From Bacillus sp. BA3 (lineage in GTDB: Bacteria > Bacillota > Bacilli > Bacillales > DSM-1321), in the NCBI GenBank assembly GCA_002835675.1, contig PIZR01000001.1, positions 660,075-724,074 on the forward strand: DNA of 64,000 nucleotides. Direction: 5' to 3'. Of the stretch, positions 9,221-18,448 are shown piece by piece. The notes beneath the pieces are model-generated. The model worked only from the letters and a program-made list of their open reading frames with translations, did not search any database and was not told where the DNA came from. The stretch's first letter is position 1, and each line of letters starts with the position of its first letter. The position numbers and the translations under genes are program-made.

Positions 9221-9348
9221 GCATTTTAGTTTAAAGATAATGTTTGTAATGAGTTAATTTATATAGCTAATAATAAATCACCAGTTTGCCTTTTAGGCAA
9301 CGTTGCTTTTTATTTATTCTGAGAAGCAATTCAAGTATAAAACACATT

Positions 9349-9382
9349 AAAAAAGGAATTCTCATTTAAAGAATTCCTTTTT
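9349..9382. terminator. Bidirectional terminator
   Basis: AAAAAAGGAATTC and GAATTCCTTTTT form a near-perfect stem. It lies just past the stop of the minus-strand siderophore-binding gene and closes the toxin array on the other side. Confidence 0.8.
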
Positions 9383-9387
9383 GCATA

Positions 9388-10302
9388 TTATTTGTCAAGA
9401 AATGATTTTTCGAAAAATTTCAGAAGGTGCTCTAAAGTGATTGGATCACTGTAGGTAGATGCTTTACTATTTATTTCAAATATACGATCGTTTTTAACAG
9501 CAGGTATATTTTTCCACGTTTCGGTCTCCACAAATGAGTTAACCACATCTGGGTTTTTACTAAAGATAATATAATCTCCAGTATACTCAGGAAGCACTTC
9601 AGATGAGAGTACATAAATGCCGGATTTAAGTGCCTTTTCTTTTACTTTTTCAGGCATTTTCAAATCCATTGCTTGATACAATATTTCAGTTCCGCGTGCA
9701 TAGTTATTTCCAAATACATAAAACTCCTTAGCATCATTTTCAATCACAGAAACGGTTGCATCTTCACCAATTTTTGCACGTATCGCTTTTCCTGCGGATT
9801 CTGCACGCGTTTCGAAATCATTAACCCATTCTTTTGCTTCCTTTTCTTTATTTAAGAGTTTTCCGATTTCTATTTGCTGTGATAAATAATCTAATTTTCC
9901 CCAAGTGAATACTACAGTTGGAGCAATTTCATTTAGCTTTCCAATATTTTTCATTTCGGATCCCGCTATGATTAGATCCGGTTCCAGTTCAATGATTTTC
10001 TCGAGGTTATCTTCTGATACGACTTCCACTCCCTTTAGTCTTTCTTTAAAAAGGGGATTCATATTAGTCCATTGGTCTATCCCAACGACATTACCTTCTA
10101 AAGCCAATACATTAGGTCCATTAGAGAGAGCAATTATTCTTTTTGGTTTTTTAGGAATCTCAATAGGGCCAGTTTCTGATTGATATGTAACTGTTTCTTT
10201 TTTAGCCTTGGATGCATTATTTTCGTTCGCTGTCTCTTTGCTCCCACAGGCACTAAGAATAAGTACGAACAAGAGTAGGAAGGGGATGAATAGCTTTTTC
10301 AT
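9388..10302 (-). CDS. Iron-siderophore ABC transporter substrate-binding lipoprotein
   Basis: 304 residues. The N-terminus is a lipoprotein signal with lipobox LSACGS, so the protein is anchored outside the membrane. The body follows the FecB/FhuD-type periplasmic-binding fold (PF01497): ETGPIEIPKKPKRIIAL, EPDLIIAGSEM and a PDVVNSF block. It binds a ferric siderophore and hands it to a permease; no permease or ATPase gene is adjacent, so it probably shares one encoded elsewhere. Two Fur-box-like sites lie upstream, so repression by iron is likely. Confidence 0.88.
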   Translation of the reverse strand: MKKLFIPFLLLFVLILSACGSKETANENNASKAKKETVTYQSETGPIEIPKKPKRIIALSNGPNVLALEGNVVGIDQWTNMNPLFKERLKGVEVVSEDNLEKIIELEPDLIIAGSEMKNIGKLNEIAPTVVFTWGKLDYLSQQIEIGKLLNKEKEAKEWVNDFETRAESAGKAIRAKIGEDATVSVIENDAKEFYVFGNNYARGTEILYQAMDLKMPEKVKEKALKSGIYVLSSEVLPEYTGDYIIFSKNPDVVNSFVETETWKNIPAVKNDRIFEINSKASTYSDPITLEHLLKFFEKSFLDK

Positions 10303-10363
10303 TCTGATTTTGCTCCTTATTAATTATAGAGTAGGTTAAAAACATACCAAAAAATGTCTAATT

Positions 10364-10382
10364 AATAATGATATTCATTTTC
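10364..10382 (-). promoter_or_regulatory. Fur box, proximal
   Basis: AATAATGATATTCATTTTC matches the 19-base Fur consensus at 16 positions by my count and lies about 60 bases upstream of the siderophore-binding gene. Confidence 0.7.
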
Positions 10383-10405
10383 AGTGACTACATCAATATA
10401 TTAAT

Positions 10406-10424
10406 AGTAATGATAATCATTGTC
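10406..10424 (-). promoter_or_regulatory. Fur box, distal
   Basis: AGTAATGATAATCATTGTC also matches 16 of 19 consensus positions, with the core TGATAATCA intact. Two boxes 42 bases apart suggest cooperative iron repression. Confidence 0.75.
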
Positions 10425-10680
10425 AATAACTTTCGCCAGATGGCTAAACTCTGTGTACTACAAAATTTCGGTGTTCGCAATCATCATTTTCTGCCTGCGT
10501 CGTTAAATACTTGATGTTGAAGTCTTCCGTTAAATTTTGATTAATCTATAATATTCAATTTGATAAGTAATTGTTTACATAACTATATTATGGTCTAATC
10601 GTTGAGAGGTCATATATATTTAAACTGAAATTTGAAAGTATATATAATTCTATAAATATAGTATAGAAAGGAATAATTAT

Positions 10681-11463
10681 ATTAAAAAGTTAAAAAAAGG
10701 GTTTTTAATCGGGTTAGCAAGTTTTTGTTTTTCAATACTAAACATTTCGACACCGGTTTCAGCTCATGAAGCTAAATCAAAACGAACGGTAATAACCAGT
10801 GAGGATGGATCAGTAGTTCTAACTCAAACAAAAAAGGATGTATGGGTACATACAACATATACGGAAATCCAAGGTAATAAGATTGGTGCGAATGGTCTGG
10901 TTCTTAATACTTCAAAAGGAATCCTCTTAGTTGATGCAGCTTGGGACGATACACTGGCAAAGCAATTATTGGATATGATAAAAAAGGAATTCAAAAAACC
11001 TGTCAAACTGGCTATAATAAGTCACCACAATTACGATAGAATCGGTTGTATACAGGCATTATTGGATCAAAAAATAAAAACGGTAAGCACTTCTGAAAAA
11101 GCAAGGTTGGCAAGAGAGTTCAACTATCCTATGCCTGATCCTTCACTGGATTCAATGGCATCAACTTTAAAAGTTGGGAATATGAAAATCGAAATTTACT
11201 TCCCCGGGGAAGCCCATACTTCTGATAACATGACGATATGGCTTCCAAAGTATAACTTATTATTTGGTGATATGATTTTTGCACTGAAACAAAAGAATTC
11301 GGGGATCATTGATGAAGCTAACATGGAAGCTTGGCCAAATACGCTGAAGAATTTAATGTATGTGTATAAAGATGCGAAAATCATAATTCCTGGTCATAAA
11401 ACTTGGGGAGATTTCAGTTTGCTTCCACATACATTGGAAATTGTCCAGGATCATGGAAAATGA
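10681..11463 (+). CDS. Class B1 metallo-beta-lactamase homologue with ATT start and altered zinc site
   Basis: The frame runs unbroken for 260 residues with a signal peptide (LKKLKKGFLIGLASFCFSIL, then SAHEA) and aligns with Bacillus BcII along its length. No ATG, GTG or TTG lies at the natural start: the codon 9 bases after AAGG is ATT. Of the B1 zinc ligands, His115, Asp119, His179 and His239 are kept. The second His of the HxHxD motif is Asn117 (SHHNYD), and the Cys of zinc site 2 is Met198. Beta-lactam hydrolysis is therefore doubtful. It could be weakly translated from ATT or be an early pseudogene. Confidence 0.75.
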   Translation: MKKLKKGFLIGLASFCFSILNISTPVSAHEAKSKRTVITSEDGSVVLTQTKKDVWVHTTYTEIQGNKIGANGLVLNTSKGILLVDAAWDDTLAKQLLDMIKKEFKKPVKLAIISHHNYDRIGCIQALLDQKIKTVSTSEKARLAREFNYPMPDPSLDSMASTLKVGNMKIEIYFPGEAHTSDNMTIWLPKYNLLFGDMIFALKQKNSGIIDEANMEAWPNTLKNLMYVYKDAKIIIPGHKTWGDFSLLPHTLEIVQDHGK

Positions 11464-11555
11464 ATTAATTAATTCTCATTCACTTCTAATCTTTAAGCAA
11501 CTTGTCCACACCTTCCATCAGTCCATGCATATACAAGAGTAAGGAGGGTGTTAGT

Positions 11556-11681
11556 ATGCAGATAAATTGTTGTTATGAAGAAAAATGTTTTGAGAACAAT
11601 GACCCAAGTACAGTATGGTTTCCTGGAAAGCGTTGTAAATGTAAGTGCAAATGCAAAAAAAACAGGCGCCGTTTTTATTAA
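11556..11681 (+). CDS. Small Cys- and Lys/Arg-rich protein, 41 residues
   Basis: ATG with AAGGAGGG eight bases upstream, a strong site. The peptide has Cys pairs at the start (INCCYEEKC) and an alternating CKCKCKCKK run followed by NRRRFY. This looks like a small metal- or nucleic-acid-binding or spore-associated peptide, but I do not recognise the family. A terminator follows. Confidence 0.6.
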   Translation: MQINCCYEEKCFENNDPSTVWFPGKRCKCKCKCKKNRRRFY

Positions 11682-11718
11682 TCACTAAATGAATGACTGG
11701 ACATAAGTTGTTCAACAG

Positions 11719-11745
11719 AGGCAGGCCTAGTGGCTGCCTTTTTTA
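11719..11745 (+). terminator. Terminator of the small Cys-rich gene
   Basis: AGGCAG pairs with CTGCCT around a nine-base loop, followed by TTTTTT. Confidence 0.7.
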
Positions 11746-11793
11746 TTTGGACTTGAAGTTGATGGTGAGTAATGCTCTGAAATATAAAAGCTT

Positions 11794-11828
11794 AAAAACA
11801 CTCAACCATGATGGCTGAGTGTTTTTTT
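11794..11828. terminator. Bidirectional terminator
   Basis: AAAAACACTCA and TGAGTGTTTTTTT pair. It sits right behind the stop of the minus-strand gene at 11832. Confidence 0.75.
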
Positions 11829-11831
11829 AAG

Positions 11832-12077
11832 CTAGTCTTTCTTAAGGATCTGCCTGCTTTGCTGAATGATTTCATTATTTTTATTAATCGCTTCAACATT
11901 GTTTAATTTAACATGGTCATTGATCATTTCATTGTCTTCCATATATTCAAGTAACAGTTCGACGGATTTATCCAATAATCTTTCCAGTGGGATTTCCCTT
12001 TCTTCTGCCAAATGAGTGAGCCGCATGTTTAAATGAGAAGCGAGTGAAGAAACGAATGGATCTCTACCTTCGTTCAT
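11832..12077 (-). CDS. Hypothetical helical protein, 81 residues
   Basis: The start at 12077 is chosen because GAGGAAGGGGG lies just upstream; the longer frame to 12251 has no such site. The protein is helical and charged, with LTHLAEEREIPLERLLDKSVELLLEYME in the middle (quoted in part only from its core) and a NKNNEIIQQSRQILKK tail. That tail resembles the end of the small protein at 27051 (NKNKEVLNKTQKAL), so the two may be distant relatives. Function unknown. Confidence 0.65.
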   Translation of the reverse strand: MNEGRDPFVSSLASHLNMRLTHLAEEREIPLERLLDKSVELLLEYMEDNEMINDHVKLNNVEAINKNNEIIQQSRQILKKD

Positions 12078-12405
12078 TTGCCATGCCCCCTTCCTCTTTA
12101 ATAGCTTCATTATATTATGGAAATGATTGGAAGGCAAATGGGACAAAATTAATGAAAAGCTGGTTAGATCGATTGAAAGTGTGCTGGTAGCTGGATGATT
12201 TTTGGATAGGTTTTTGATAGTTATTTTGCATAAAAAATAGAAGCTACCCAAAATAGATAGCTCCTCATTTGTTTTATTTTATGACAATTACAAAACTGGT
12301 CCATTAAGACTCTCGGTTTTCGAACCGACTAAATTAGTATCTACTACCTGAAGTCCCAAGAAATTGAACAGCAGTTTATGTAACGGATAGCACAACCCGA
12401 AAGTC

Positions 12406-13617
12406 TTATTTTAGTTTAACCAAAATAAGACTTTGGTCATCTTTACGTTGGTCAGTGTCCTCTTCATTTCTAAGCGATTGTATAATTTCCTCTTTAAGTG
12501 TAGATAAAGGGGCAGCCGAAAAGGTCTTTAACAATGAGCATAAACGGTCTGAACCTAGAGGTTCTTCAACTCCATCTGTATAAAGGCACAGCATACTGTC
12601 CTTATTGTATGTAAGGGTATTTGTTTTAAAAATAATTTCTTCAAACATCCCGAGTGGAGGCCGATTAGAACGCAACTGATATTGTTCTCCGTTTATATCC
12701 TGTAAAAGAACGGAAGGATGGCCTGCATTGATATAATTAATTTCTCTCTTATCAGTATCGATTAAAAGGTAGACGGCTGTGCAGTAATGCCAAGTTTCAT
12801 TTGTGTTTTTGAATAAAGAATGAAGGTGATCATCTAATTCCTTCATCACAGTTTTCACTTCAGAACCTTTTAAAATTAATCTCTGAAATATGGAATGAAG
12901 TGACATGGTTATGAGAGCTGAAGAAAGACCGTGCCCCATCACATCAAGTAGGATAAGTCCATACCGTTGGGCGTCAATTTGATAAAATCCATATAGATCA
13001 CCTGATAATTGATTGGAGCCTTTATAATATGCTTGAATTTCAAGATGTTCATTAATAATAGGAACTGGTAATAATGTCTCTTGGATTTTTTTTGCAAGAC
13101 CCAGTTCTCTTTCTGTATCTACTTTGTATTTTTCATTTTTTTCGTTTAATTCACTAAGTTTATCCTTTTGAACTTTCATCGTTTCATGAGCATTCTCTAA
13201 ATCAGAATAAGCCTTATTCATACCATTTAGAGCTGTCACTGCCTCTTTTTTCGCTATAAGAAGCTCATTTTCTAATTCGTTTCTTTTTCGCATTGGAATC
13301 ACCACACACTCAATAATAGTTCTTCCATCACGCTCTCTTTGAACAGCGTTTAGTAACACAGGTATTTCTTCATCGTCTTCAGACTTTAAGGATATGTATA
13401 TTTCCTCAATCTGATTTTCTAACTTGATCAGAGGAACCAGATAAAGCTGATGAAAGAGTATAGCAGAAGCCGAAAGGATAAAATTAATAGGCTGCCCTTG
13501 CAATTGATCGAGATTATACCCCAATAATTTAAGTAAGGTTTGATTAACGGATAAAATATCATCTTCTTCTGATAAAGTAAAATATCCGCAGGGTGCCTCA
13601 TTCAGTTGTTCATTCAC
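12406..13617 (-). CDS. rsbP: PAS-PP2C phosphatase, RsbP-like
   Basis: 403 residues: an N-terminal PAS domain (about 8-110, with ILSVNQTLLKLLGY), a coiled coil (about 110-175) and a SpoIIE/PP2C-type phosphatase (about 190-400) with SGDLYGFYQI, LILLDVMGHGLSSALI and LCLYTDGVEE, which carry the metal-binding aspartates. In Bacillus subtilis RsbP dephosphorylates RsbV to switch on sigma B under energy stress. The alpha/beta hydrolase gene upstream, in the same orientation, is the RsbQ partner. The 3' end overlaps an inverted repeat (12401-12433). Confidence 0.87.
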   Translation of the reverse strand: MNEQLNEAPCGYFTLSEEDDILSVNQTLLKLLGYNLDQLQGQPINFILSASAILFHQLYLVPLIKLENQIEEIYISLKSEDDEEIPVLLNAVQRERDGRTIIECVVIPMRKRNELENELLIAKKEAVTALNGMNKAYSDLENAHETMKVQKDKLSELNEKNEKYKVDTERELGLAKKIQETLLPVPIINEHLEIQAYYKGSNQLSGDLYGFYQIDAQRYGLILLDVMGHGLSSALITMSLHSIFQRLILKGSEVKTVMKELDDHLHSLFKNTNETWHYCTAVYLLIDTDKREINYINAGHPSVLLQDINGEQYQLRSNRPPLGMFEEIIFKTNTLTYNKDSMLCLYTDGVEEPLGSDRLCSLLKTFSAAPLSTLKEEIIQSLRNEEDTDQRKDDQSLILVKLK

Positions 13618-13639
13618 AAAAATTCACACCCATCTCTAT

Positions 13640-14461
13640 CTATAAATCGTTTGTCGGAAATTCATCCAAAAACTGTCTAATTAAGAATATCGTCTCTTCA
13701 GGATGACTCATATGTGGACAGTGTCCTGTTGCTTTCATCACTTTCAATGTACTATCAGGAAGATGCTTATGAATATATTCTCCTACTGCTGACGGAGCAA
13801 TAACATCTTCTGAACATTGCAAAATGAGTGATGGTACTTTTACTTTTGGTAAGTCTTTACGGTTGTCTGCAAAAAAGGTAACCTCCGCAAATTGTCGAGC
13901 GATAATAGGATCAGTAGAGCAAAAACGATTCTCTAGATCCCGTTTAAGCTCTGGCCGATCTGGATTATTCATTACCGTTCCAGCAAAGGCGGTTGCCCAG
14001 CCTATATAATTTTTGTCCATCATATCAATCAATCCTAAAAGTTGTTCTTTTTCGAATCCCCCGTAATAATCATTAGGCAGATTCAGGTAGCAAGGAGAAG
14101 GACCAACCAGAACAAGTTTAGAAAAATATTCAGGATGTTTAATTGACGCCAGCATGCCAATCACACATCCAACAGAGTGTCCAACAAATATAGCATCTTT
14201 TAGGTCTAATGCGGAACAAACATCAAGTACGTCTTGTGCATACCCTTCAAGAGTACTGTATCTTTCCACGTTATATGCCTGTATATCTGAATTACCTGAC
14301 CCAACATAGTCAAATAGGATAATTTGGTATTCATCTTCAAAGTCTTTTGCAACTGATTGCCAGACATTTTGATCACAACCAAAACCTGGAGCAAATATCA
14401 TTGGTCGTGTACCACTTCCTTTAAACTTTACATTATTACGCAATAAAATATTGGGATTCAT
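13640..14461 (-). CDS. rsbQ: RsbQ-like alpha/beta hydrolase
   Basis: 273 residues; the ATG at 14461 is preferred because AAGGAG lies six bases before it. The catalytic triad is visible: Ser in [10 protein letters not shown], Asp in CSEDVIAP and His in [10 protein letters not shown]. The oxyanion block is [12 protein letters not shown]. The sequence resembles RsbQ, the positive regulator of RsbP (and kin to plant KAI2/D14 receptors). It lies 22 bases upstream of the phosphatase in the same operon. The small ligand it is thought to supply or sense is unknown. Confidence 0.88.
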   Translation of the reverse strand: MNPNILLRNNVKFKGSGTRPMIFAPGFGCDQNVWQSVAKDFEDEYQIILFDYVGSGNSDIQAYNVERYSTLEGYAQDVLDVCSALDLKDAIFVGHSVGCVIGMLASIKHPEYFSKLVLVGPSPCYLNLPNDYYGGFEKEQLLGLIDMMDKNYIGWATAFAGTVMNNPDRPELKRDLENRFCSTDPIIARQFAEVTFFADNRKDLPKVKVPSLILQCSEDVIAPSAVGEYIHKHLPDSTLKVMKATGHCPHMSHPEETIFLIRQFLDEFPTNDL

Positions 14462-15395
14462 AATTAGCTCCTTCAATAGAAGATATACTTACTATATGTT
14501 AACACTAACCTTATTCGAATTAAAGAATTACACTTTAGTACTAAATCGGAGGAACTTATCTTTAACTTCACCAGGATTTACTTGAACTGGATTGTCTAAG
14601 CATCTATTTACCTTAAAAGTTCTGTCATCCTTGTACCATTGTAAGTAATGATCGGTTTTCATAGACTCACATTTGCTGGTCAGTGAGTATGAGGAACCCC
14701 ATTATCTCCTCAAACCATCATATAAGATATATTAATAAGCATGAAATAAACATCAATCTACTGATTTACAAAGGCAGTAAGATAAATTTACTTGCTTTAA
14801 AATGACTTGGAATCGGAGGAGATTGATACAATTCATGGAGTTTCAATACTTTAGGTAACTCTTAAAATTACGTATACACGAACTTCTTATACCCGGAAAA
14901 GGCTGACAATGTATAGGGGATCCACGACGGATTTTTTTAATTAGATCGAAATATATGGCCATGATGTGATTCATTCCACTGTTCTAGAGTGTAACTTCTT
15001 TTTAGAAAACATTTTGTAGAGAGCAAAGATAAGTGGGGGTTAGAGAAGTATGTACTGATCATGTGAAGTTCTTTAATTCAATTTATCTATTTTATAATCG
15101 TGATAGAAACGCTACAAAAAATATATAACCCTAATTTATGTCTATATTTGAATAGATAAGATGGGGGTTTTTATAATGGTAATTTAAACTTCTCCCTTTT
15201 TCTGATTCAAATCCTTCAATATGGATTCACCCCATCTTTAAGAAATTTTCTGATGACTATTTGGAGATCATTAAAATGTGGCTAGCTTCAATTTTTTTTC
15301 GCAAAATAATTATTTAAATAATAAATCAATATCGGACGCCTTCTTTATTTTTCCTGTATAATAATACTATATTTTACATTTGGGAGGAATTATTT
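14462..15395. other. Long intergenic stretch, no gene seen
   Basis: About 930 bases with no convincing frame on either strand. A weak hairpin near 15128-15172 (ACCCTAATTTATGTCTAT against ATAGATAAGATGGGGGT, with mismatches) is followed by TTTTT and could be an old terminator. The region looks like decayed sequence or long promoter DNA. Confidence 0.4.
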
Positions 15396-15605
15396 ATGGA
15401 TCAAGCCAGTAGTTTAATAGGGCTTTTTGCAATCATACCGATTTTGTTCTATTTGGGACTTATTGTATTAAGTGTTTATTTCATAATTAAGATAATTAAA
15501 TTCATCAATGCAAAGACAAGATTAGACCAAGAAAGAAATGAAAAGCTGGATGAGTTGATAAGGGTAATCGGTAAAGATAAAGAAGATCAAAATATGCCTT
15601 TATAA
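15396..15605 (+). CDS. Small single-pass membrane protein, 69 residues
   Basis: ATG preceded by GGGAGGAAT. One long hydrophobic segment (about residues 7-33) is followed by a basic stretch (KIIKFINAKTRL) and a charged, helical tail, so the C-terminus is probably cytoplasmic. A similar layout (short TM plus coiled tail) is frequent in Bacillus small proteins; function unknown. A strong terminator follows immediately. Confidence 0.7.
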   Translation: MDQASSLIGLFAIIPILFYLGLIVLSVYFIIKIIKFINAKTRLDQERNEKLDELIRVIGKDKEDQNMPL

Positions 15606-15611
15606 TAGATT

Positions 15612-15646
15612 AAAAGCACAGCCCCATTTAGGGCTGTGCTTTTTTT
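15612..15646 (+). terminator. Strong terminator
   Basis: AAAAGCACAGCCC pairs with GGGCTGTGCTTTT around a six-base loop, followed by T. Confidence 0.9.
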
Positions 15647-15762
15647 ATTTAAGAACGATGAACCTATACTAGGTCCTCATAAAAGGGCGTTTTTTTGTAA
15701 CGTCAAGGTAGGTGTACAAGCATTTCCTAATTGGCACCATAACATATTAGGAGGTGATAAAA

Positions 15763-16725
15763 TTGACAGTTAAATTAGAAACTTTATTGGATCGTTCAGA
15801 AAAGAATATGGGCAGCGGAATTCATCCAGTCGTAAAAGAATCGGCATTGGAAATGGTTAAACGGGCATACCAAGAAGGAATTTTCGTGCAAATCAGCGCA
15901 GGTTATCGATCTATGGAAGAGCAAGCAAAGCTATATGGTCAAGGTCGCCTAGGATATATCTACGATGGTAAAAACTATAGTGATTTATCGAAACCGAGAG
16001 TGACCAACGCGAAGCCAGGTCAATCTTACCATAACTTTGGACTAGCCATTGATTATTTCATCGTCAGCGATGATGGAAAGAATGCAATATGGACGGTTGA
16101 TACAAAATGGAAACGGGTAGCGGCAATTGGTAAATCCTTGGGCTTTTCATGGGGAGGGGATTGGTCAAGCTTTAAAGACTATCCGCACTTGGATATGACG
16201 GGCGGACTGACTTATTCTCAGTTAAAAGCGGGAGTGAAGCCTAGACTGGTATCAAAAGTGAATGGAACCACTCCACCAGCTACACAAGTCGAATCCGAAG
16301 TCATAGTAAAAGATACGCCAGCAAAGGACAGCGGCAATCAAACTATCAAGTCCATTCAAAGGACATTAAATAGCAGGTATAATGCAAAAATAGATGTTGA
16401 TGGTTATTATGGTCCCAATACTAAAAAAGCGCTGATCAAGGGTTTTCAAACCGAATTGAATAAACAATATGGTGCAAAGGTTAATGTTGATGGAATATGG
16501 GGACCCCAAACAAAAGCAGCTTCACCTAATGTTAGGGAAGGGGCGGAAGGGAATATCACTTATATCCTTCAAGCTGCACTTTATTTGGAAGGGCATAATC
16601 CACATGGAATAGATGGTATCTTTGGAAGCGGAACGGAAATAGCGGTGAAGGCATTTCAAAGGGCTAATGGATTATCTGCAGAAGGGATCGCCGGTGAAAA
16701 TACCTTTGCAAAATTATTTGGATGA
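15763..16725 (+). CDS. CwlK/Ply500-type L,D-endopeptidase with peptidoglycan-binding repeats
   Basis: TTG start with AGGAGG eight bases upstream; the GTG at 15754 lies inside that site. Residues about 20-160 form an M15 VanY/CwlK-like peptidase with SAGYRSMEEQAKLYGQGR, the HNFGLAIDY zinc motif and a PHLDM third ligand, so it cuts between L-Ala and D-Glu in the wall peptide. Two or three PG_binding_1 repeats follow (about 190-320), one with GIDGIFGSGTEIAVKAFQ. There is no obvious signal peptide, as in phage endolysins. A relic of one more binding repeat lies downstream, so the gene may be of phage origin. Confidence 0.88.
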   Translation: MTVKLETLLDRSEKNMGSGIHPVVKESALEMVKRAYQEGIFVQISAGYRSMEEQAKLYGQGRLGYIYDGKNYSDLSKPRVTNAKPGQSYHNFGLAIDYFIVSDDGKNAIWTVDTKWKRVAAIGKSLGFSWGGDWSSFKDYPHLDMTGGLTYSQLKAGVKPRLVSKVNGTTPPATQVESEVIVKDTPAKDSGNQTIKSIQRTLNSRYNAKIDVDGYYGPNTKKALIKGFQTELNKQYGAKVNVDGIWGPQTKAASPNVREGAEGNITYILQAALYLEGHNPHGIDGIFGSGTEIAVKAFQRANGLSAEGIAGENTFAKLFG

Positions 16726-16774
16726 AATATATGAAATGTAATAGAATATAATGCTTAAATGCAATTAGCTTAGC

Positions 16775-16809
16775 AAAAAAGCCCTTAAAATGAGGGCTTT
16801 TTTTTTATG
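16775..16809 (+). terminator. Terminator after the peptidase gene
   Basis: AAAAAGCCCTT and GAGGGCTTTTT pair closely around AAAAT, followed by T. Confidence 0.85.
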
Positions 16810-16877
16810 AATAATAGCATTCATTAAAAGTGAATACTCCAATCATTTAAATATCGAGCTGATGATAGATTTAAGGT

Positions 16878-16946
16878 GAGGAAACGAAAGCAGCTGTGAA
16901 AGCTTATCAGAAGCGAAAAAGGTTAGTTGTTGACGGACAACTCTAA
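16878..16946 (+). pseudogene. Relic of a peptidoglycan-binding repeat
   Basis: 23 codons read as ETKAAVKAYQKRKRLVVDG, the end of a PG_binding_1 domain, then a stop. No start or upstream domain exists. It is probably left from a longer or duplicated copy of the peptidase gene upstream. Confidence 0.7.
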
Positions 16947-17105
16947 AAAAACCTTTACGTATCCTTTAATATCTCAATTTAAATAGTCATGACGTTTCCC
17001 AACCATTTCTGCAACTTCACGACTATCTACCAGCAATTGTTCATGGTGATTTACAACCTTTAATTCAATTACCCTTTTTCGGAAATCCGAAGGCTTCAAC
17101 TTCAC

Positions 17106-17190
17106 AGTTCCTCAGATTTTCTTATGGGGTCTTTGTGGTGAGCTAAAAATGATGTATAATGAAAGCGTTTTTAACACTTTGAAAGTGGGT
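17106..17190 (+). repeat. Duplicated leader/promoter segment, copy 1
   Basis: About 80 bases here resemble 22045-22125 along most of their length (shared blocks TTTTCTTAT, TCTTTGTG, TGAGC, AAAAAT, ATAATGAA, TTTTTAACA, TTTGAAA). The block holds TTGTGG, 16 bases, then TATAAT at 17154, which reads as a promoter. Confidence 0.6.
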
Positions 17191-18066
17191 ATGGACAGCA
17201 TGGAAAGCATTTCTAACATCTTGCATAAACCGGAAACAAATAATGAAATACACTTTATAGGAAATACCGAAGATGAGATTTCGTTTGTGAATAGTAAAAT
17301 CAAATTTTGGGGTAAAGGAAATCGGTTAATCATTGAACGCGGAGCTGAAATTAAAAATGCAACGCTAAATTTTAATGGCAACAACTCGCTCATAATCATT
17401 GGGAAATCAAATCGCAATGCAACAATGAGCGTCAGTGTTTGGAATGATAATACATTTTTCCTTGGTCGCAACTATTCATTTAATGGTTTAGCGAGATTTA
17501 TTCTCTCTGAGCAAAAGAATCTATTCATCGGTGATGATAATATGTTTTCAAGTGGTGTAGTCGTTCGTTTGGCAGATCCACATTTGATCTACGATGTAAC
17601 AACTCAAAAACGGATAAATCCAACAAAGAGTGTGTACTTAGGTGACCACATTTGGATAGGACAGGACGTCATGATTCTAAAAGGAGTAGAAGTAGGTACA
17701 GGTTCAATTTTAGGTGCAAAGTCACTAGTGGCAAAATCCATCCCATCAAATGTAGCAGCTGCAGGAAGTCCTGCACGTGTGGTGCGGAAAAGTGTTTTTT
17801 GGGCACGACCATCTGTACATGCATATACTGAAAAAGAAACAGTTGAATCACAAAATTTCCCAGATGGCCGTTTTGTTTATACGCCAAAAGGCTCGACAGC
17901 GAAACATTTTGCGAAAATTGAAGAACAGCTTAATACCGCAATTTCTGTAGAGGAGAAGACTGACATCTTAACGCCTTATCTTAAAGTAACAAATAAGAAT
18001 CGTTTCTATCTTCCTGTGCCTCCTGAGAAAAAGAAAACATTTTTCGATCGAATCTTTCGCAAATGA
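17149..18066 (+). CDS. Hexapeptide-repeat acyltransferase
   Basis: 305 residues. Residues about 55-215 form a left-handed beta-helix of hexapeptide repeats that ends in VYLGDHIWIGQDVMILKGV and GAKSLVAKSIPSNVAAAGSPARVV, typical of the LbH O-acetyltransferases acting on sugars of wall or capsule polymers. The His in DPHLIYD and the GDHIW segment are the likely catalytic and acyl-CoA sites. The C-terminal 90 residues are extra. The first ATG overlaps the likely -10 box, so translation may really start at ATG 17191 or 17200. No other glycan genes are adjacent. Confidence 0.8.
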   Translation: MMYNESVFNTLKVGMDSMESISNILHKPETNNEIHFIGNTEDEISFVNSKIKFWGKGNRLIIERGAEIKNATLNFNGNNSLIIIGKSNRNATMSVSVWNDNTFFLGRNYSFNGLARFILSEQKNLFIGDDNMFSSGVVVRLADPHLIYDVTTQKRINPTKSVYLGDHIWIGQDVMILKGVEVGTGSILGAKSLVAKSIPSNVAAAGSPARVVRKSVFWARPSVHAYTEKETVESQNFPDGRFVYTPKGSTAKHFAKIEEQLNTAISVEEKTDILTPYLKVTNKNRFYLPVPPEKKKTFFDRIFRK

Positions 18067-18402
18067 GGCAAGAAGTAAATGAATGAATTTATCTCAAAAA
18101 ATAAATCAAAACTCTGAGTTGTTTTCGTTAACCACAGGAAAATTTTTTGTATAAAAATTTTTGGTCATTGATACACTTAACTTATTACAGACAACTCTAC
18201 CTAAATGGAAAGCCCGAAAGGCTCTTCGTACATCTATTACATTTTTCTTCAAAGGAAACATGGTTATTTAAGTTATCAAAGTGAAGATGTCCTAAAAGTT
18301 ATCTTTCACAAATATGAATTGTAATATTTATCGAGTATTTATGCTCATTTTTGTTCACTTAAAATTGACTGAAATATAATAGTCTTTTTAATTTTCCATC
18401 AT
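18067..18402 (+). other. Intergenic stretch before the glycosidase gene
   Basis: No gene seen. TATAAT at 18375-18380 is a possible -10 box, with only a poor -35 match near 18352, so the RNA would start close to the hairpin at 18403. Confidence 0.4.
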
Positions 18403-18448
18403 ATTCCTCCAATAAAGTTAAAGCAGGACATAACTTTATTGGAGGAAT
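18403..18448 (+). promoter_or_regulatory. Perfect 17-bp hairpin burying the ribosome binding site
   Basis: ATTCCTCCAATAAAGTT (18403-18419) and AACTTTATTGGAGGAAT (18432-18448) are exact reverse complements around a 12-base loop. The second arm contains GGAGG (18441-18445), the only ribosome binding site of the gene starting at 18451. In RNA the stem would block initiation, so translation should depend on an opening event (RNase, protein, ligand or temperature). No U-run follows, so it is not an ordinary terminator. Confidence 0.85.

Noticed and set aside
12401..12433. Inverted repeat at the end of the RsbP-like gene as a terminator
   Set aside because: The stem is perfect, but no T-run follows on the minus strand, so termination is not supported.
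14462..15395. Riboswitch or small RNA in the long gap
   Set aside because: Only a weak, mismatched hairpin is seen; no conserved riboswitch core could be recognised.
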